DNA from: Pontibacter sp. HSC-14F20
GTDB lineage: Bacteria; Bacteroidota; Bacteroidia; Cytophagales; Hymenobacteraceae
Length of the DNA stretch: 64,000 nt
Assembly: GCF_019599265.1 (NCBI RefSeq)
Contig: NZ_JAHZTC010000004.1
Span: forward strand, 186,001 to 250,000
Reading direction: 5' to 3'
Part shown: positions 61,748 through 64,000 of the stretch, piece after piece
How positions within the stretch are numbered: the stretch's first letter is position 1
Layout of the letters: each line of letters begins with the position of its first letter
Translations under genes and position numbers: made by a program
Notes under the pieces: model-generated
Databases searched by the model: none
What the model saw: only the letters and a program-made list of their open reading frames with translations
Told to the model about the DNA's origin: nothing

Positions 61748-62659
61748 GTGAAAAAATCTCCGAACATACCCATACATTATTACCCGCTGTGGTGGCTGCT
61801 CAAAGGCCTGTCTTTGTTGCCGCTGCCTGTCCTATACCTACTCGCTGACTTTTTGTTTGTGCTCGTGTATTACGTGATCGGCTACCGCAAAAAGGTCGTG
61901 CTGCAAAACCTGCGCAATTCCTTTCCCGAAAAGTCAGAACAGGAGATTCAAGGTATAGCAAGGGCCTTTTACCGGCAGTTCCCAGACCTGATCGTTGAGA
62001 TACTCAAACTGGCCTCGATGGACGCAGCTGAGATGCGCCGCCGCATTGTGTTTTCCAATCAGGAGGTGCTCGACGATTATGTGCAGCGAGGCGGTACCGT
62101 TATTACCATGGGCTCGCACTCCGGTAACTGGGAATGGATTTTGTCGGCAGGAGCTGTGCAGTTCGGTTTTCCGGCAGAAGGTGTTTACAAACCACTCAAG
62201 AATGAATTCTTTGAAGAGTTCATGCTATACCTGCGTGGCCGGTTGGGTGCCCGCCTGATCAAGATGAAAGATACCATGCGCGACTTCGTGCGAAATAGAA
62301 AGACGCCGCGTGTGGTTGCCATGCTCTCAGACCAAACACCTCCTTATGGCGAGATACAGTTCTGGACAACCTTCCTCAACCAGGATACGCCTTTTTTTGT
62401 CGGAGCCGAGAAACTGGCGCATGCCTTTGGCTGTCCGGTGCTTTTCCTGGATGTGGAGCGCATCAAGCGTGGCCATTATTGTCTGACTTTTGACGTGTTG
62501 TCTGATGGCACCACCAAGCCCGGAGAAGGCACTTTCCTGATAACCGAAGGCTTCGCCCGCAAACTCGAAACTTCCATCCGACGCAACCCGGCCAACTACC
62601 TCTGGACCCACAAGCGCTGGAAACATAAGCGGCCGAAGGCCGCAGACGGCCAGTTCTGA
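61748..62659 (+). CDS. LpxL-like lysophospholipid/lipid A acyltransferase
   Basis: About 303 residues. Membrane-bound acyltransferase of the HtrB/LpxL superfamily that adds a secondary acyl chain to lipid A or related lipids. One N-terminal membrane segment (about 15-45), then GSHSGNWEW with the catalytic His-x4-Glu, GVYKPLKNEFFEEF, and MLSDQTPP. I choose GTG 61748 as start because the -7 promoter element sits on the earlier TTG at 61730. The stop codon lies inside the left arm of a 21-bp inverted repeat. Confidence 0.88.
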   Translation: MKKSPNIPIHYYPLWWLLKGLSLLPLPVLYLLADFLFVLVYYVIGYRKKVVLQNLRNSFPEKSEQEIQGIARAFYRQFPDLIVEILKLASMDAAEMRRRIVFSNQEVLDDYVQRGGTVITMGSHSGNWEWILSAGAVQFGFPAEGVYKPLKNEFFEEFMLYLRGRLGARLIKMKDTMRDFVRNRKTPRVVAMLSDQTPPYGEIQFWTTFLNQDTPFFVGAEKLAHAFGCPVLFLDVERIKRGHYCLTFDVLSDGTTKPGEGTFLITEGFARKLETSIRRNPANYLWTHKRWKHKRPKAADGQF

Positions 62660-62719
62660 GTCTCGAGTTCTGAGTTAAAATGGGAATATAAAAATGACCA
62701 GAACTCGAGACTCAGAACT
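62652..62719. repeat. Perfect 21-bp inverted repeat overlapping a stop codon
   Basis: AGTTCTGAGTCTCGAGTTCTG (62652-62672, quoted only in part elsewhere) and its exact reverse complement at 62699-62719, loop of 26 AT-rich bases. The left arm contains the last codons and TGA of the acyltransferase gene; the right arm ends one base before the stop of the convergent YciO/Sua5 gene. It can act as a terminator for both. Confidence 0.88.
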
Positions 62720-62720
62720 C

Positions 62721-63347
62721 TTACAGATATTCCTCAATATCTCCCGCACCTTCTCTAAGCACTTCAAAATTGTTGGCTACGTCTACCACAGTAGAGGCGA
62801 CATTCTGGCCGGGACCACCATCAATCACGGCATCTACTAAATTTCGATATTTTTCATAGATCAGTTCGGGGTCGGTGCTGTACTCGAGCACTTCGTCCTC
62901 ATCGCGGATAGAGGTGGAGAGGATGGGGTTGCCAAGCTCCTGCACGAGCGCCAAAGCGATTTTGTTATCGGGCACGCGTATACCTACCGTTTTCTTTTTG
63001 CTGCCTGCATAGCGCGGCACGCGGCTGCTGGCATCGAGCACGAAGGTAAAGGGGCCGGGTAGTGCCTTTTTCATCACCTTATAAGTAGGCGTGTCGATCT
63101 TGGCATAATCGGAGATATGTGTAAGGTCGAAGCAAATGAAAGACAGATTCACCTTGTCGGGCTTAACCCCCTTGATCTGGCAGACACGCTCCACCGCTCT
63201 GGTGTTGTGTATGTCGCAGCCGAGTCCGTAAATGGTGTCGGTCGGGTAGATGATGATGCCTCCGTTGCGCAGGATCCCGACTGCTTCCTGTATCTTTTTT
63301 GGCTGTGGATTGTCCGGATGTATCTGTAGGAAAACAGCGTTCGCCAT
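62721..63347 (-). CDS. YciO/Sua5-type L-threonylcarbamoyladenylate synthase
   Basis: 208 residues from ATG 63347 (MANAVFLQIHPD). Motifs: GGIIIYPTDTIYGLGCDI, KPDKVNLSFIC (with KR-type ATP contact), ALPGPFTFVLDAS, KKKTVGIRVPDN and LSTSIRDEDE. Sua5/TsaC/YwlC makes threonylcarbamoyl-AMP for the t6A modification of tRNAs that read ANN codons. The size and the end without a Sua5 domain suggest YciO or TsaC rather than full Sua5; YciO proteins are much less active than TsaC, so role is uncertain. With tilS it is the second AUA-relevant tRNA gene here. Confidence 0.9.
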   Translation of the reverse strand: MANAVFLQIHPDNPQPKKIQEAVGILRNGGIIIYPTDTIYGLGCDIHNTRAVERVCQIKGVKPDKVNLSFICFDLTHISDYAKIDTPTYKVMKKALPGPFTFVLDASSRVPRYAGSKKKTVGIRVPDNKIALALVQELGNPILSTSIRDEDEVLEYSTDPELIYEKYRNLVDAVIDGGPGQNVASTVVDVANNFEVLREGAGDIEEYL

Positions 63348-63492
63348 AGTTTTATTTTTATGAGGTTGAGCATTTAGGTATGGCATACTGATTAAAAGCT
63401 TACAGCGTTGCAGGTATGGTTTTGCGAACGGGTAGAAAGCTCGCTTAAAACAGATGCCGTTTCAAAATTAGTCAGATAAGAAAGAATAGTGT

Positions 63493-63500
63493 TATTTTTG
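63493..63500 (+). promoter_or_regulatory. -7 promoter element for mltG
   Basis: TATTTTTG followed by T, 60 bases upstream of the mltG start. No clear -33. Confidence 0.4.
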
Positions 63501-63559
63501 TAGCCTAAACTATACAGGTCCGGAACCTGACATCCTTTTCCGGGCTCCTAATTTACATT

Positions 63560-64000
63560 ATGGCTAACGAAGTCACCCCGCGCAGACGCGTCAAGAAAGA
63601 GAAAAGCATGTGGATTCCCGGCATTATTGTGCTGTTGCTGTTCCTGTTTGTGAGCTTTTCTTACTATGCCTACCAGATCGTGTATACGGCCAACGTCGAC
63701 ACCAAAGGGCAGGACACTTATGTATACATCCCGACCGGCGCTTCTTATGAACAGGCGCTCGATTCAGTAGAAGCCACCGGTACCATCATCGACCGCCTTT
63801 CGCTGCGCTTCATGGCCAAGCTCATGGACTACGACGAATTGGTGAAGCCAGGCAGGTATAAGATTGAGAACGGCTGGGGCAACCGCCAACTCATCGGTGT
63901 GCTACGCCTGGGTGAACAGGTGCCGCTCAGAATCACGTTCAACAACATCCGGTTGCGCAGCCAGCTGGCCGAAAAACTGGCCGCTGCTGTAGAACCATCG
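63560..64000 (+). CDS. mltG: Endolytic murein transglycosylase MltG, 3' end outside the window
   Basis: The frame from ATG 63560 stays open to the end (147 codons). A basic cytoplasmic start (TPRRRVKKEK), one membrane segment (about 18-40, PGIIVLLLFLFVSF), then the LysM-like YceG domain start (YVYIPTGASYEQALD, KPGRYKIENGW, LRSQLAEKLA). MltG cuts new glycan strands at the inner membrane and ends their growth. The catalytic Glu would lie beyond the window. Confidence 0.9.
   Translation, partial: MANEVTPRRRVKKEKSMWIPGIIVLLLFLFVSFSYYAYQIVYTANVDTKGQDTYVYIPTGASYEQALDSVEATGTIIDRLSLRFMAKLMDYDELVKPGRYKIENGWGNRQLIGVLRLGEQVPLRITFNNIRLRSQLAEKLAAAVEPS

Noticed and set aside
1-64000. CRISPR array, tRNA, rRNA, insertion sequence or prophage
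   Set aside because: No regular repeat-spacer pattern, no tRNA cloverleaf or rRNA sequence noticed, and no transposase, integrase or phage proteins among the frames.

Overview
The window reads as chromosomal DNA of a Bacteroidota bacterium, most likely of the order Cytophagales (Hymenobacteraceae, Pontibacter-like). This is inferred from gene content, not from a database search. The clues are a type IX secretion system (T9SS) accessory protein of the PorD/DUF4835 family, a large secreted protein with a T9SS-type C-terminal domain, BshA of bacillithiol synthesis, an OstA-like protein, WbqC, DUF4142 and fasciclin lipoproteins, several candidate promoters of the Bacteroidota form TTG-N20-TAnnTTTG, and few Shine-Dalgarno sites. 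I saw no rRNA, tRNA, insertion sequence, prophage or CRISPR array. Most genes are housekeeping genes separated by clear hairpin terminators.

Layout. 1-6.4 kb: the end of dnaJ, an ABC-2 exporter pair, a ChaN-like protein, IscA/HesB and small membrane proteins. 6.7-13 kb (minus strand): a fused SerB-SerA protein, BshA and a fused GH3/beta-lactamase-like lipoprotein-sized exoenzyme. 13.3-17 kb: mutL and two adjacent rhomboid proteases. 17.5-20 kb (minus): mdh and tilS. 20.1-28.4 kb (plus): envelope biogenesis and housekeeping (ostA-like, bamD, rpoZ, coaBC split by a frameshift, porD-like, a small Sm-like candidate, recN, fabI). 28.7-31.1 kb: a cupin, a Kazal-inhibitor lipoprotein and three YtxH-family proteins. 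31.2-44.4 kb: lysS, an unknown protein, a Cys/Met-metabolism PLP enzyme, the 1134-residue T9SS cargo nuclease, gamma-glutamyltransferase, a Prc-type protease and an arylesterase.

44.4-48.9 kb looks like an envelope-stress block: DUF4142 lipoprotein, a 17M-like general stress protein, a fasciclin lipoprotein, a membrane anti-sigma-like protein fused to a trypsin-like protease, an ECF-type sigma factor and, divergently, a tiny all-acidic lipoprotein. The sigma gene and the tiny lipoprotein gene have face-to-face copies of one element, GGGTTAC-N15-GTAT, which I propose is the promoter of this sigma factor. 49-54.5 kb: proline dehydrogenase and an aromatic amino acid block (DAHP synthase-chorismate mutase, aroB, aroA). 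54.5-64 kb: a BtuF-like protein, an M42 aminopeptidase, an acyl-CoA carboxylase beta subunit, clpC, wbqC, a lipid A-type acyltransferase, a YciO/Sua5 protein and the start of mltG.

The most striking global signal is the heptamer AGGTATA/TATACCT, which occurs in both orientations, in all reading frames and in intergenic DNA, far above random expectation (by eye about 23 times in the first 10 kb against about 1.2 expected). A second family of intergenic repeats built on GTCTTTTGTC flanks tilS and wbqC.
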